From JARYGU01 sp033795365 (GTDB taxonomy: Bacteria > Pseudomonadota > Alphaproteobacteria > Rhizobiales > Rhizobiaceae), in the NCBI GenBank assembly GCA_033795365.1, contig JARYGU010000012.1, forward strand, positions 62,001-126,000: a stretch of 64,000 nucleotides of DNA, in the 5' to 3' direction. Shown here piece after piece: positions 16,896-26,597 of this stretch. The notes under the pieces were generated by a model, which had not been told where the DNA came from, did no database searches, and saw nothing but the letters and a program-made list of their open reading frames with translations. Position numbers and translations under genes: made by a program. Each line of letters starts with the position of its first letter. Positions within the stretch are counted from its first letter, which is position 1.

Positions 16896-19653
16896 GCCCG
16901 CCACAGCCGTCAGCCTGTCGGGCGTCCAGCATGCCTATGGGAAGGTGATCGCTCTTCGCAATCTGGCTCTGACCGTTCTGCCCGGGTGCAAGCTCGCCAT
17001 CGTCGGCCCGGATGGGGTCGGCAAGTCGACCTTGCTCGGCTTGATCGCGGGGGTTCGCCGCATTCAGCGCGGTTCGGTCAATGTGCTGGGCGGCGACATG
17101 GCTTCGGCGGCGCACCGCAACGAGGCCGCGCCCCGCATCGCCTATATGCCGCAAGGGCTCGGACGCAATCTCTATCCGACCTTGTCGGTCTACGAGAACA
17201 TCGACTTTTTCGCCCGGCTCTACACCCAGCCGGACGATGGTCGGCGTCGACGGATCGACGAGCTCATGCGGGTCACGGGGCTGTTTCCCTTCGCCGAACG
17301 ACCGGCGGGGAAACTCTCCGGCGGGATGAAGCAGAAGCTCGGGCTGTGCTGCGCGCTGGTTCATGATCCCGATCTCCTCATTCTGGACGAACCGACGACC
17401 GGGATCGATCCGTTGTCGCGCCGCCAGTTCTGGACGTTGATCGGACGTATCCAGGCCGAGCGGCCGACCATGACGGTGATCGTGGCGACCGCCTACATGG
17501 AGGAGGCTGGCGCCTTCGATCGTATCGTGGCGATCGACGATGGCGCGATCATCGCTGAAGGAAGTCAGACGGACCTGCTTGCGCGCGCCGGCGCCACCAC
17601 TCTCGAACAGGCCTATATCGAGCTACAGCGTCCGGAACGGCGCGGGGCGCGCGCGGCGCCGTCCGTGCCGCGTCTCAAACCCGACGGCGGACCGCCGGCC
17701 ATCGTGGCCGAAGGCCTGACCATGCGCTTTGGCGATTTCACCGCGGTCGACCATGTCAGCTTTCGCATCGAGCGCGGCGAGATCTTCGGCTTCCTCGGCT
17801 CCAATGGCTGCGGCAAGACGACGACGATGAAGATGCTGACCGGGCTGCTTCCCGCGACCGAAGGCCGTGCCGAGCTCCTGGGCAAGCCGGTCGATGCGCG
17901 CGACATCTCGGCGAGGACGCGGATCGGCTATGTCTCGCAATCTTTTTCGCTTTACGAAGAGCTGACCGTGCGCGGCAATCTCGAACTGCACGGACGACTC
18001 TGCGGCATCGGCGGCAAGGGGCTGGGTGAGCGGGTCGATGAGGCCTTGTCGCGCTTCGAGCTCGGTAATGTCGCCGAGATGCTGCCGGACGCCTTGCCCT
18101 TGGGCATGCGCCAGCGTCTTCAACTGGCGGCGGCGTGCCTGCATCGGCCGGACGTCCTGATCCTGGACGAGCCCACATCGGGCGTCGATCCGGCGGCCCG
18201 CGACCGCTTCTGGAGCCTCCTGCTCGAAATGTCGCGCCGCGACGGGGTGACGATCTTCATCTCGACGCATTTCATGAACGAGGCCGAGCGCTGCGACCGC
18301 GTCTCTCTCATGCATGCGGGCCGCGTGCTGGCGGTCGGCGCGCCACGCGAGCTCCAGGCCGCACGTAAGGCCGCAAGCCTCGAGGATGCCTTCGTCGCCT
18401 ATTTGGAAGATGCGGCGGGCACGGGTGCCGGCGAGCCGTCCGTGACTGATGAAGCGGTTGGCGTGGTCGAGCCGACCTCAGTGAGGCTGAACAACAATGC
18501 CGAGGTGGCGCAAACGCCGCGCCTTGCTTCGATGAAGCGGATCTGGACGTTTGCACGCCGGGAGGCGCTCGAGCTCAGCCGGGATCGCATCCGGCTGGCC
18601 TTCGCGCTGATCGGTCCGCTGCTGCTGATGGCGGCGTTCGGCTACGGGATATCGTTTGATATCGAACGTTTGCGCTACGCGGCGCTCGACCGCGACCAAT
18701 CTCTGGAAAGCCGCGCGTTTCTCGACCAGTTCTCGAACTCGCGGTACTTCGTCGAGCAGGCACGTCTGAACGACGATGTCGAGATCGACCGGCGCCTGCG
18801 CGCCGGCGAGCTGAAATTCGCCATCGACGTCCCGCCCGGCTTCGGCCGCGACCTCTTGCAAGGCCGCCGGCCCGAGGTCGGCTTCTGGCTCGACGGCGGC
18901 AATACCTTTCCCGCCGAGACCGCGCGCGCCTACATTCTTGGCACGCTTCAGACCTATGCCGGCGAGCTGGCGCGCGCCCCTCGTGGCGCCAACGGACTGC
19001 CGGCCGAGACGCTGCGGGTCGAGCCGCGCTTTCGTTACAATCAGGATTTCCGTTCCGTCTTCGCGATCACGCCGGGATCGATCATGCTGCTGCTGATCAT
19101 CTTCCCGGCGATGCTGACCGCCCTCGGGGTTGTGCGGGAAAAGGAGATGGGGTCGATCGCGAATGTCTATGCGTCGCCGGCGACGGTCGGCGAGTATCTA
19201 CTCGGCAAGCAGCTCCCTTATGTTGTGATCGGCGTCCTGAGCTATCTCAGCCTGCTGGCTTTCGCCGGTGGCGTGCTGGGCGTCGTGCCGAAGGGCTCGC
19301 TGCTGGCGCTCTCGCTCGCAGCCCTGGTCTATGTCTACGCCGCGACGGCATTCGGGCTTCTCGTTTCCGCCTTCGTCTCGACCCAGGTCGCCGCGATATT
19401 CGGCACCGCCATTCTGACGGCGATGACCGCAGCGCATTATTCGGGCTTCCTGATCCCGGCCTCCTCGCTCGAGGGGCCGGGCCGCATCATGGGCCTGTCA
19501 TTCCCGCCGCTTTGGTTCCAGACCATCAGCCTCGGCGTGTTCGCCAAAGGTCTCGACACGCCAGCGTTCGCCCGCGAGCTTCTGGTGCTGGCGGCGTTCG
19601 CGCTTGGATTCCTGCTGCTGGCGCGGCTCTTGATCCGCAAGCAGGGGGCGTAG
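16885..19653 (+). CDS. RbbA-like ABC transporter: two ATPase domains fused to an ABC-2 permease
   Basis: 922 residues. The first nucleotide-binding domain has Walker A GPDGVGKST at 41-49, signature LSGGMKQK and Walker B LLILDEPTTGIDP. The second has GSNGCGKTT, a degenerate signature (LGMRQRLQLA) and VLILDEPTSGVDP. A permease of the ABC-2/YhiH type follows from about residue 560 with one N-terminal and five C-terminal hydrophobic segments and a large periplasmic loop. With the HlyD protein upstream and the YhhJ-like permease 2 nt downstream it forms a tripartite exporter. The substrate is unknown. A ribosome-associated role, as proposed for E. coli RbbA, is unlikely from this context. Confidence 0.85.
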   Translation: MEAEPATAVSLSGVQHAYGKVIALRNLALTVLPGCKLAIVGPDGVGKSTLLGLIAGVRRIQRGSVNVLGGDMASAAHRNEAAPRIAYMPQGLGRNLYPTLSVYENIDFFARLYTQPDDGRRRRIDELMRVTGLFPFAERPAGKLSGGMKQKLGLCCALVHDPDLLILDEPTTGIDPLSRRQFWTLIGRIQAERPTMTVIVATAYMEEAGAFDRIVAIDDGAIIAEGSQTDLLARAGATTLEQAYIELQRPERRGARAAPSVPRLKPDGGPPAIVAEGLTMRFGDFTAVDHVSFRIERGEIFGFLGSNGCGKTTTMKMLTGLLPATEGRAELLGKPVDARDISARTRIGYVSQSFSLYEELTVRGNLELHGRLCGIGGKGLGERVDEALSRFELGNVAEMLPDALPLGMRQRLQLAAACLHRPDVLILDEPTSGVDPAARDRFWSLLLEMSRRDGVTIFISTHFMNEAERCDRVSLMHAGRVLAVGAPRELQAARKAASLEDAFVAYLEDAAGTGAGEPSVTDEAVGVVEPTSVRLNNNAEVAQTPRLASMKRIWTFARREALELSRDRIRLAFALIGPLLLMAAFGYGISFDIERLRYAALDRDQSLESRAFLDQFSNSRYFVEQARLNDDVEIDRRLRAGELKFAIDVPPGFGRDLLQGRRPEVGFWLDGGNTFPAETARAYILGTLQTYAGELARAPRGANGLPAETLRVEPRFRYNQDFRSVFAITPGSIMLLLIIFPAMLTALGVVREKEMGSIANVYASPATVGEYLLGKQLPYVVIGVLSYLSLLAFAGGVLGVVPKGSLLALSLAALVYVYAATAFGLLVSAFVSTQVAAIFGTAILTAMTAAHYSGFLIPASSLEGPGRIMGLSFPPLWFQTISLGVFAKGLDTPAFARELLVLAAFALGFLLLARLLIRKQGA

Positions 19654-19655
19654 CG

Positions 19656-20783
19656 ATGCGGCGCTGGATCGAAAACGCCTTCCGTCTCGGCGTCAAGGAA
19701 TTCGCCAGTCTGTCGCGCGACGTCGTGATGGTGGTGCTCATCGCCTACGTCTTCACCTTCGCTGTCTATTCCGAAGCGACAGCGATGCGAACCGACGTCA
19801 ACGACGCCAAGGTGGCCGTCATCGACGGCGATCGCTCGACCCTCTCGGGCCGGATCAAGGACGCGCTCCGGCCTCCCTATTTCCGGCCGGCGGTCGAAAT
19901 CGACCGCTCGAGCCTCGACGGCTTGATGGACAAGGGCGCCTTCACGTTCGTTCTCGACATTCCGCATGGTCTGGAAGCCGATTTTCTCGCCGGCCGCAAC
20001 CCGGCCATTCAGGTCAATGTCGATGCCACCAGCATCTCACAGGCCGGCGTCGGCACCGCCTATATCCAGGAGATCGTCGCGCAGGAGACAACACGCTTCC
20101 TCAAGCAGGCCTCCGTCGAGACGCTCGCCCCGGTCACCGCGGTGATCCGCGCGATGTTCAACCCGAACCTCGAAGCCATCAGCTTCACGGCAAGCATGGG
20201 CGTCATCAACAACGTCACCATCCTTGCCATCATTCTGGTCGGTGCCGCGGTGATGCGGGAACGGGAGCATGGCACGATCGAGCATCTTCTGGTTATGCCG
20301 GTGAGCGCCAGCGAGATCATCGCGGGCAAGATCTGGGCAAACGGGCTGGTCATATTGCTGGCCGCGGCGTTTTCCCTTCACGTCGTGGTCGAGGTTGTCC
20401 TGCGCACACAGATCGTCGGTTCGATCGAGCTTTTTCTTGCCGGAACGGCCATTTATCTGTTCGCCGTGACGTCGCTCGGCATCCTGCTCGCCACGGTCGC
20501 AAACTCCATGCCGCAATTTGCGCTGCTCTCCATCCCGGTCTTCGTGCTGATGTTCCTGTTGTCCGGCTCGTTCACACCGTTCGAGAGCATGCCCCGAGCC
20601 CTGCAGCTGATTTTGGACCTTTCGCCGTCCACGCATTTCGTGCGTTTCGCACAAGCTGTACTCTACCGCGGCGCCGGTCTCGATGTGGTCTGGCGCGATC
20701 TTCTGATCATGGCGGGCCTTGGCGCGGGCTTCGTCGCGATTGCCCTTTATCGTTTCAAAGCCATGCTCGCCCGCCAATCGTGA
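19656..20783 (+). CDS. ABC-2 type permease, YhhJ-like
   Basis: 375 residues. One N-terminal transmembrane segment (VVMVVLIAYVFTFAVYS), a periplasmic domain of about 150 residues and about five C-terminal segments follow the ABC-2/YhhJ layout. The motif REREHGTIEHLLVMPV at about 207-222 is typical of this permease family. ATG 19656 lies 2 nt after the upstream stop, showing tight coupling. It probably pairs with the permease half of the RbbA-like protein to form the export channel. Confidence 0.85.
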   Translation: MRRWIENAFRLGVKEFASLSRDVVMVVLIAYVFTFAVYSEATAMRTDVNDAKVAVIDGDRSTLSGRIKDALRPPYFRPAVEIDRSSLDGLMDKGAFTFVLDIPHGLEADFLAGRNPAIQVNVDATSISQAGVGTAYIQEIVAQETTRFLKQASVETLAPVTAVIRAMFNPNLEAISFTASMGVINNVTILAIILVGAAVMREREHGTIEHLLVMPVSASEIIAGKIWANGLVILLAAAFSLHVVVEVVLRTQIVGSIELFLAGTAIYLFAVTSLGILLATVANSMPQFALLSIPVFVLMFLLSGSFTPFESMPRALQLILDLSPSTHFVRFAQAVLYRGAGLDVVWRDLLIMAGLGAGFVAIALYRFKAMLARQS

Positions 20784-20843
20784 CGGTCGCCGTCTAAGCG
20801 TATCGCAAGACACGCGCAATTGCGCGTATTCCTGTTTCGGCAG

Positions 20844-22082
20844 TTATCGGCTCGCTGCCGGTTCCGGCATCAGGAGCCGGGGCAGCCGGATACTGGCCAG
20901 CAGTGTGCCCAGAACAATCAGCGCGGCGAGGACGAAGCTCGCATCGGGCAGGATCGGCAGATTGAACAGCGCGCCGCCTGCGACCGATCCCAGAGCCTGA
21001 CCAAAACTCGCGGCGGCGGTCATGCGGCCGAGTTGCGCTCCCTGGCTGGTCGGGATGCCGAACGACGCCCAGTAGGTTGCGACCGGAGACAGCATGCCGG
21101 CACTCGCGGCCACCAGCGCGACGGCGACCGACATCAATACCGAGGTGCTAACGACCGAAACGACGACCAGCCCGATGGCAAGCGTCGCCAAACCAGGCGC
21201 GATGAACCAGCGCGTGAGCTCCGGCTTGATGAGAGGCGAGAACACCAGAGCCTGGACGACCGCCATCACGAGGCTGCATTCGGCGAACATGATGCCGATA
21301 TGTGCGGCATCTAGGCCGAGGACCTTTCCGCGGAGCGCAAGTCCGACTTCGAAAACGCCGATCGCGAGCGCCGTCACCAGCGCAATCACCAGGAGCCGCA
21401 GCATCGCCCGCCGTTCGAGCTGTGTGGCGTCCGTTGATGCATCGCCGCTCTCGCGCCGCGTTCCGGAGGGAAGGAGGAAAAGCACCAACACGGCCGCGAT
21501 CACGGCCAGGCCTGTCGCCGTGAGCAATGGCATTGCCAGCGAGCTGTCGGGAGGGAGTGCCCAGAGGCTTCCAGCGACACGCACCGCCAGCCCTCCGAGC
21601 AAAGGCCCGATGAAGAAGCCGGCGGTGCCCGCGATGTTGATCAGCGCGAAGCGATGGGCGCGCCATTCTTTCGACGGGGCATAGTCGCCGATCAGCGCAT
21701 ACGCGACCGGGGTGATGGCGGCGGCGAAGAACCCGGCAAGAAAGCGGCCGAGATAGAGAAGAGGCAGGCTTGCGGTGACGGCGAACAATCCGGTGGTCGC
21801 GGCAAAACCCAGAAGGCCCATGAGGATGATCGGCTTGCGGCCGCAGCGATCGGAAATGCGTCCCCAGACCGGCGCGCCGACGAAGATCGCGATGATGTAG
21901 ACGCCCGTCAGCAGCCCCGTGTGCCATGAAAGAGCCTGCGGCGTGCTCCTGCCGGCGATCTGCTCGATCAGGAAGGGCAGGATCGGCAACGCGACACCAT
22001 AGCCGACGGTGATCGCGAACATCGCGACGAGTACCGCTGAGAGCGCGCTCCAGCTCAGTCGGGTTGGTTCAGCCAGATCCAT
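20844..22082 (-). CDS. Major facilitator superfamily efflux transporter (TetA-like)
   Basis: 412 residues with about twelve hydrophobic helices. The family motifs are GAPVWGRISDRCGRKPIILMG (motif A, loop 2-3) at about 67-87 and LGRFLAGFFAAAITPVAYALIGD (motif C-like region). These place it with the drug:H+ antiporter-1 group that includes tetracycline exporters. The substrate is unknown. ATG 22082 is the first Met before the first helix, and the open frame extends 39 codons further without a better start. It converges with the ABC exporter operon. Confidence 0.85.
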   Translation of the reverse strand: MDLAEPTRLSWSALSAVLVAMFAITVGYGVALPILPFLIEQIAGRSTPQALSWHTGLLTGVYIIAIFVGAPVWGRISDRCGRKPIILMGLLGFAATTGLFAVTASLPLLYLGRFLAGFFAAAITPVAYALIGDYAPSKEWRAHRFALINIAGTAGFFIGPLLGGLAVRVAGSLWALPPDSSLAMPLLTATGLAVIAAVLVLFLLPSGTRRESGDASTDATQLERRAMLRLLVIALVTALAIGVFEVGLALRGKVLGLDAAHIGIMFAECSLVMAVVQALVFSPLIKPELTRWFIAPGLATLAIGLVVVSVVSTSVLMSVAVALVAASAGMLSPVATYWASFGIPTSQGAQLGRMTAAASFGQALGSVAGGALFNLPILPDASFVLAALIVLGTLLASIRLPRLLMPEPAASR

Positions 22083-22358
22083 GCCGATGCGACCTGCTGC
22101 CCAACCCGCAGCCCGAGCGATCGGGCATCGTCGACATCCGCAGATTGGGCGAAACGAAGAGCTGGCCGAATCTTTCGGGCATTCGAGGCCACCCTGCACC
22201 AGCCATCGCTGGCGAGGTCAATGGTGAGGATGCGCGAGGGTAAGCCTCGTCAACAAGAATCCGATCCCCCGTGCCATTTGAGATGTCAGGAACGGTGACG
22301 GCCAGGAACAGGCTGAGGCCTGGCTGGTCTGGCGAGCGGCTCAAAGAGCGGACACTTG

Positions 22359-24476
22359 TCATGAAGCGGCCTTCATGCCTTGGCGCCTGTAAAAACGCAG
22401 GAACTGCGCATTGATGGCAACGATGATGGTGCTGGCTGACATGAACACCGCGGCTATGGCCGGCGTCATCAGAAAGCCCGTGCCGAACGTGATGCCGGCG
22501 GCCATCGGGATGGCTATGGTATTGTAGCCGGTTGCCCAGATGAGGTTCTGCACCATCTTTCGGTAGGTCGCACGTGACAGACCGAGGATTGCCGCGACAT
22601 CGCGCGGATCGCTCTTGACGAGCACGACATCCGCCGACTCCACGGCCACATCCGTGCCGGCTCCAATGGCCACGCCGAGGTCCGCCTGGACGAGCGCCGG
22701 TGCATCGTTGACGCCGTCACCGACCATTGCCACCGAGAGGCCCCGAGCCTGAAGCTCCTTGATCTTGTCGGACTTCTGATCGGGCAGAACCTCCGCGAAG
22801 TACTCGGCGATCCCTAGTTCCTTCGACACGCTCTCGGCTACACCCTTTGCGTCGCCCGTCAACATGACTGATTTGATGCCGAGCTGGGTGAGTTCCGCGA
22901 TGGCGTCTTTCGATTCCGGTCGGACGATGTCGGCGAGCGCGAAGAGCGCACGCGCTTCGCCGTTGCGCACCAGCGCCACCACCGTTTTGCCCTGCGCTTC
23001 GAGCTGCTTCAGCCTTTCATGTGTGATGGGTTTGCCCTGTCGTGCAAGATGGCCGGGGCTGACGATGCGAATGTCCTGCCCGTCGACCTTCGCGACAATG
23101 CCTTCGCCCGTGATATTGCTCACCTCGCTGGCTTTCTCAATGTTGATATTCCTGCGTTTCGCTTCAGCCACGATGCCGTGAGCGATCGGGTGCTCGGACT
23201 GACTCTCAGCTGCCGCGGCAAAGGCAAGCTCGGCGTTCTCGTCGCCACCCGCGAGCAGCACGACGTCGCTGACGCCGAAGCGCCCCTCGGTCAGTGTGCC
23301 GGTCTTGTCCAAAACGACTGCCTGGAGATTGCGGGCACGTTCGAACGCCGCCCGGTCACGGATCAGAAGACCATTGCTGGCGCTCAGCGATGTGCTGACG
23401 GCGACCACCAGCGGCACGGCAAGCCCAAGGGCATGCGGGCAAGCCACGACCATCACGGTGACCATGCGTTCCAGTGCGAACTCAAGCGGCGCGCCAAGCC
23501 AAAGCCACCAGACGAACAGCGTTCCGAAGCCGACGACCAGGGCGATGTAGGTCAGCCAGGCGGCCGCCCTGTTGGCGATATCCTGTGTCCGCGAACGCGT
23601 TGCCTGGGCTTTCTTCACCAGATCGATGACCTGAGCGAGATAGGTCGCATCGCCTGTCTTCGTCACTTTGATGGTCACGGCGTTGGCGCCGTTGATCGCA
23701 CCGCCGATCGCCGTTGCGCCGACCGTCTTGGTGACGGGACGCGATTCGCCCGTCAGCATCGCCTCGTTGAAGCCGGACGAGCCCTCGACGATTTCGCCGT
23801 CGACCGGAACCTTGGCGCCCGGGCGGACGATGACGCGATCACCGGGCTTGAGATCGGAGATCGGTACCTCGTGCATCTTGCCGTCGTCGTCGATGCGGGT
23901 CGCGCTATCGGGCAAGAGGCGAACGAGCTCTTCCAGGGCACGCGACGCGCCCATCACGGAGCGCATTTCGATCCAGTGACCGAGCAGCATGATGGCGATG
24001 AGGGTGACGAGCTCCCAGTAGAACGCTTCGCCCGGAAAACCGAACGTGACAGCGGCGGAGAAAAAGTACGCAGCCGAGATCGCCAGCGCGATGAGTGTCA
24101 TCATGCCGGGCTGCCCCTTGCGCAGCTCGGAGAAGAAACCGGTCAGAAAGGGCCAGCCACCATAGAAGTAGGCGATGGTCGACAATGCGAACAGGACCCA
24201 TCCGTCGCCTGGGAAGGAGAGCACGTCCGAGAGCCCGAGCCAGTCTCTTATCATCGGAGAGAGCAGTAGCACCGGAGGGGTAAGCACGAGGGTCACCCAA
24301 AACCGGCGGCGAAAGTCCGCGACCATGGCGCCGTGATCGTGGCCGGCGTGATCCGAATGGCTGGACCCTGCCGCAGAAACGATGCTGGAAGCACCTTGCC
24401 CGGCTTCCTGCGCTGCTTCGCCGGTTGCATGATGGTTATGATTCCGGTGATCGTGATGGGAGTGCGGTGAACTCAT
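22359..24476 (-). CDS. copB: Copper-translocating P-type ATPase, CopB/CPH type
   Basis: 705 residues. The His-rich N-terminus (clusters at 4-17 and about 41-50) replaces a Cys metal-binding domain. The sixth-helix motif is ACPHALGLA (CPH), as in P1B-3 (CopB) ATPases associated with Cu or Ag export. Further motifs are TGES, DKTGTLTEGRF (phosphorylation), SEHPIAHGI (HP locus) and GDGVNDAPAL. ATG 24476 has GAGGAAAA immediately upstream. An FNR-type box lies about 130 bp upstream. Together with the multicopper oxidase and DUF305 proteins it forms a copper-handling set. Confidence 0.9.
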   Translation of the reverse strand: MSSPHSHHDHRNHNHHATGEAAQEAGQGASSIVSAAGSSHSDHAGHDHGAMVADFRRRFWVTLVLTPPVLLLSPMIRDWLGLSDVLSFPGDGWVLFALSTIAYFYGGWPFLTGFFSELRKGQPGMMTLIALAISAAYFFSAAVTFGFPGEAFYWELVTLIAIMLLGHWIEMRSVMGASRALEELVRLLPDSATRIDDDGKMHEVPISDLKPGDRVIVRPGAKVPVDGEIVEGSSGFNEAMLTGESRPVTKTVGATAIGGAINGANAVTIKVTKTGDATYLAQVIDLVKKAQATRSRTQDIANRAAAWLTYIALVVGFGTLFVWWLWLGAPLEFALERMVTVMVVACPHALGLAVPLVVAVSTSLSASNGLLIRDRAAFERARNLQAVVLDKTGTLTEGRFGVSDVVLLAGGDENAELAFAAAAESQSEHPIAHGIVAEAKRRNINIEKASEVSNITGEGIVAKVDGQDIRIVSPGHLARQGKPITHERLKQLEAQGKTVVALVRNGEARALFALADIVRPESKDAIAELTQLGIKSVMLTGDAKGVAESVSKELGIAEYFAEVLPDQKSDKIKELQARGLSVAMVGDGVNDAPALVQADLGVAIGAGTDVAVESADVVLVKSDPRDVAAILGLSRATYRKMVQNLIWATGYNTIAIPMAAGITFGTGFLMTPAIAAVFMSASTIIVAINAQFLRFYRRQGMKAAS

Positions 24477-24606
24477 TTTTCCTCGTCCGTATGAGCCCGT
24501 CCAGACGTCCATCACAGCGGGCTACAGGGGTTCTGCCGCACTGATCAAGGCTTTGGAAGAGACAATGTTTAGATGTGCAACCTCGCCGCCAAACGCGCGT
24601 GAATCT

Positions 24607-24620
24607 TTAATCCAGATCAA
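24607..24620. promoter_or_regulatory. FNR/FixK-type box upstream of copper ATPase
   Basis: TTAATCCAGATCAA has an exact right half-site (ATCAA) and one change in the left. It is 130 bp upstream of the CopB-type ATPase start and 51 bp beyond the arcC stop. Confidence 0.6.
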
Positions 24621-24671
24621 GTTCTGGCTTCGCGCGGCATCAGCGTAGCGTGGGAAGCGGTCGGCCAACCA

Positions 24672-25583
24672 CTATGCCGACTTGACGATCGTGCCGGCTT
24701 TGCCCTCCAGAATCGCGCGGGCATCTTCCAGGCGTCCGATGCCCGCGATCCGGCCGGGTGTCCCGGCGAACTGGCAAGCGGCTTCCACTTTTGGCCCCAT
24801 GGACCCGGGCGGAAACGCAAAAGCCGCCAACTCGGCCGGTTGCGCCGCTCGAACCGGACGCTGTTGTGGCGTGCCCCAGTCGAGATAGACGGCATCGACG
24901 TCGGTCAGCATCAGGAATGCATCGGCGGCGAGGTCCGCGGCGAGCAGGCCGGCAGCACGATCCTTGTCGATAACGGCCTCCACGCCCTGAAGGCCGCCCG
25001 AGATGTCCCGAATGACGGGAATACCACCACCACCGACGCAGATCGTCACCACACCAGCATCGACCAGCAGGCGGATTACCTCCATCTGGACGATGCGTTT
25101 CGGCAGGGGTGACGGCACCACCCGCCGCCACCGCCCGGGCGCCTCTTCTGTCATCGGCCAGCCATGCGCAATGCGTGCGCTCTCGGCTTCTGACCAATCG
25201 TAGATCTGACCGATAGGTTTTTCCGGCCGGCCGAAGGCGGGATCGTCCGGGTCAACCTCGATATGGGTCAGCAATGTCGCCAGCCTTGCGGCTTGCGGAA
25301 GCGCATTGGCCAGTTCCTGCTCGACCAGATAGCCGATCATGCCGATGCTCTCGGCACTGATGACGTCGAGGGGGTAGGGAGCAATATCCTTCAGCGCCGC
25401 CGCCTGAAGGGCAAGCAGACCGACCTGCGGTCCGCTTCCATGCGCCACGACGATGTCGTGATGCGCGGCAAGGTCGGCAAGCGCCGCCGCAGCCTTGCGC
25501 ACATTGGCGCGCTGCACCTCCGCCGTCATAGGCTCGCCTCGCTTGAGAAGGGCGTTGCCGCCCAGCGCAACAACGACCCGCAT
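24672..25583 (-). CDS. arcC: Carbamate kinase (arginine deiminase operon copy 1)
   Basis: 303 residues. The amino acid kinase fold shows ALGGNALLKRGEP at about 6-18, VAHGSGPQVGLLALQ at about 46-60, RRVVPSPLP, CVGGGGIPV and LMLTDVDAVY. It transfers the phosphate of carbamoyl phosphate to ADP, the ATP-yielding last step of the arginine deiminase pathway. ATG 25583 has GGGAGTG upstream; a GTG at 25589 overlaps the arcB stop and is an alternative. It is the last gene of an operon ordered carrier-arcA-arcB-arcC. A second copy is at 47091-47996. Confidence 0.95.
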   Translation of the reverse strand: MRVVVALGGNALLKRGEPMTAEVQRANVRKAAAALADLAAHHDIVVAHGSGPQVGLLALQAAALKDIAPYPLDVISAESIGMIGYLVEQELANALPQAARLATLLTHIEVDPDDPAFGRPEKPIGQIYDWSEAESARIAHGWPMTEEAPGRWRRVVPSPLPKRIVQMEVIRLLVDAGVVTICVGGGGIPVIRDISGGLQGVEAVIDKDRAAGLLAADLAADAFLMLTDVDAVYLDWGTPQQRPVRAAQPAELAAFAFPPGSMGPKVEAACQFAGTPGRIAGIGRLEDARAILEGKAGTIVKSA

Positions 25584-25585
25584 GA

Positions 25586-26587
25586 TCACACTCCCAATGT
25601 GGCGACGAGAATCGCCTTGATTGTATGCATGCGGTTTTCCGCCTGGTCAAAGACGATGGAAGCATGCGACTCGAAGACTTCTTCCGTCACTTCCATGCAG
25701 TCGATGCCGTATTGCTCATAAATCTTCTCACCGATCTCGGTCTCGCGGTTGTGAAAGGCCGGAAGACAGTGCATGAACTTGGCGTGGGGATTGCCCGTGG
25801 CGCGCATCAGATCGGCGGTGACGCGGTAGGGTGTCAAAAGCCTGATGCGCTCGTCCCAGACCGAATCAGGTTCGCCCATCGAGACCCAGACATCGGTATA
25901 GACGAAGTCGCACCCTTTCGACGCTTCCTGAGGATCCTCCGTGAGCGTAATCCGTGCTCCGGTCTTCTCCGCCACGGCCCGGCATTGATCGACCAACGCC
26001 TCGTCCGGCCAACACGTCTTCGGCGCACCAAGCCGCACGTCCATGCCGATCAACGTCGCTCCGGTGAGGAGCGAATTGCCCATATTGTTGCCGGCATCGC
26101 CGAGGAAGCAGAAGGAGAGTTGCGACAGGTGCTTGCGCGTGTACTCGCGCATGGTCAGAAAATCGGCGAGAATCTGCGTCGGATGGAACTCGTCCGTCAG
26201 GCCATTATAGACAGGCACGCCGGCATGAGCGGCGAGTGTCTCGGCCTGTACCTGGCCAAAGCCGCGATACTCGATACCATCATACATGCGTCCAAGCACC
26301 CGGGCGGTATCCTTCATCGACTCCTTCTTGCCGATCTGCGTTCCTGACGGGCCGAGATAGGTGACATGCGCACCCTGATCGTAGGCGGCGACCTCGAAGC
26401 CGGTCCTGGTACGCGTTGAATCCTTCTCGAAGATCAGCGCGATGTTCTTTCCTTTGAGCCGTTGCTGTTCGTAACCGCCATACTTGGCCTGTTTGAGCGA
26501 TGCGGAGAGCCGCAGCAGAAAACGGATTTCGTCCGGTGAAAAATCGAATAGCTTGAGCACGCTGCGGCCGACAAGATTGACGGGCAT
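25586..26587 (-). CDS. arcB: Catabolic ornithine carbamoyltransferase (copy 1)
   Basis: 333 residues, the usual length. Carbamoyl-phosphate binding is shown by DSTRTRTGFEVAA at about 56-68, with HPTQ (about 134-137) and the ornithine-side HCLPAFH at about 272-278. In the arginine deiminase pathway it phosphorolyses citrulline to ornithine and carbamoyl phosphate. The catabolic assignment comes from operon context. It starts 10 bp after arcA and overlaps the GTG in front of arcC, so the genes are co-translated. Confidence 0.95.
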   Translation of the reverse strand: MPVNLVGRSVLKLFDFSPDEIRFLLRLSASLKQAKYGGYEQQRLKGKNIALIFEKDSTRTRTGFEVAAYDQGAHVTYLGPSGTQIGKKESMKDTARVLGRMYDGIEYRGFGQVQAETLAAHAGVPVYNGLTDEFHPTQILADFLTMREYTRKHLSQLSFCFLGDAGNNMGNSLLTGATLIGMDVRLGAPKTCWPDEALVDQCRAVAEKTGARITLTEDPQEASKGCDFVYTDVWVSMGEPDSVWDERIRLLTPYRVTADLMRATGNPHAKFMHCLPAFHNRETEIGEKIYEQYGIDCMEVTEEVFESHASIVFDQAENRMHTIKAILVATLGV

Positions 26588-26597
26588 TCTTTCCTCC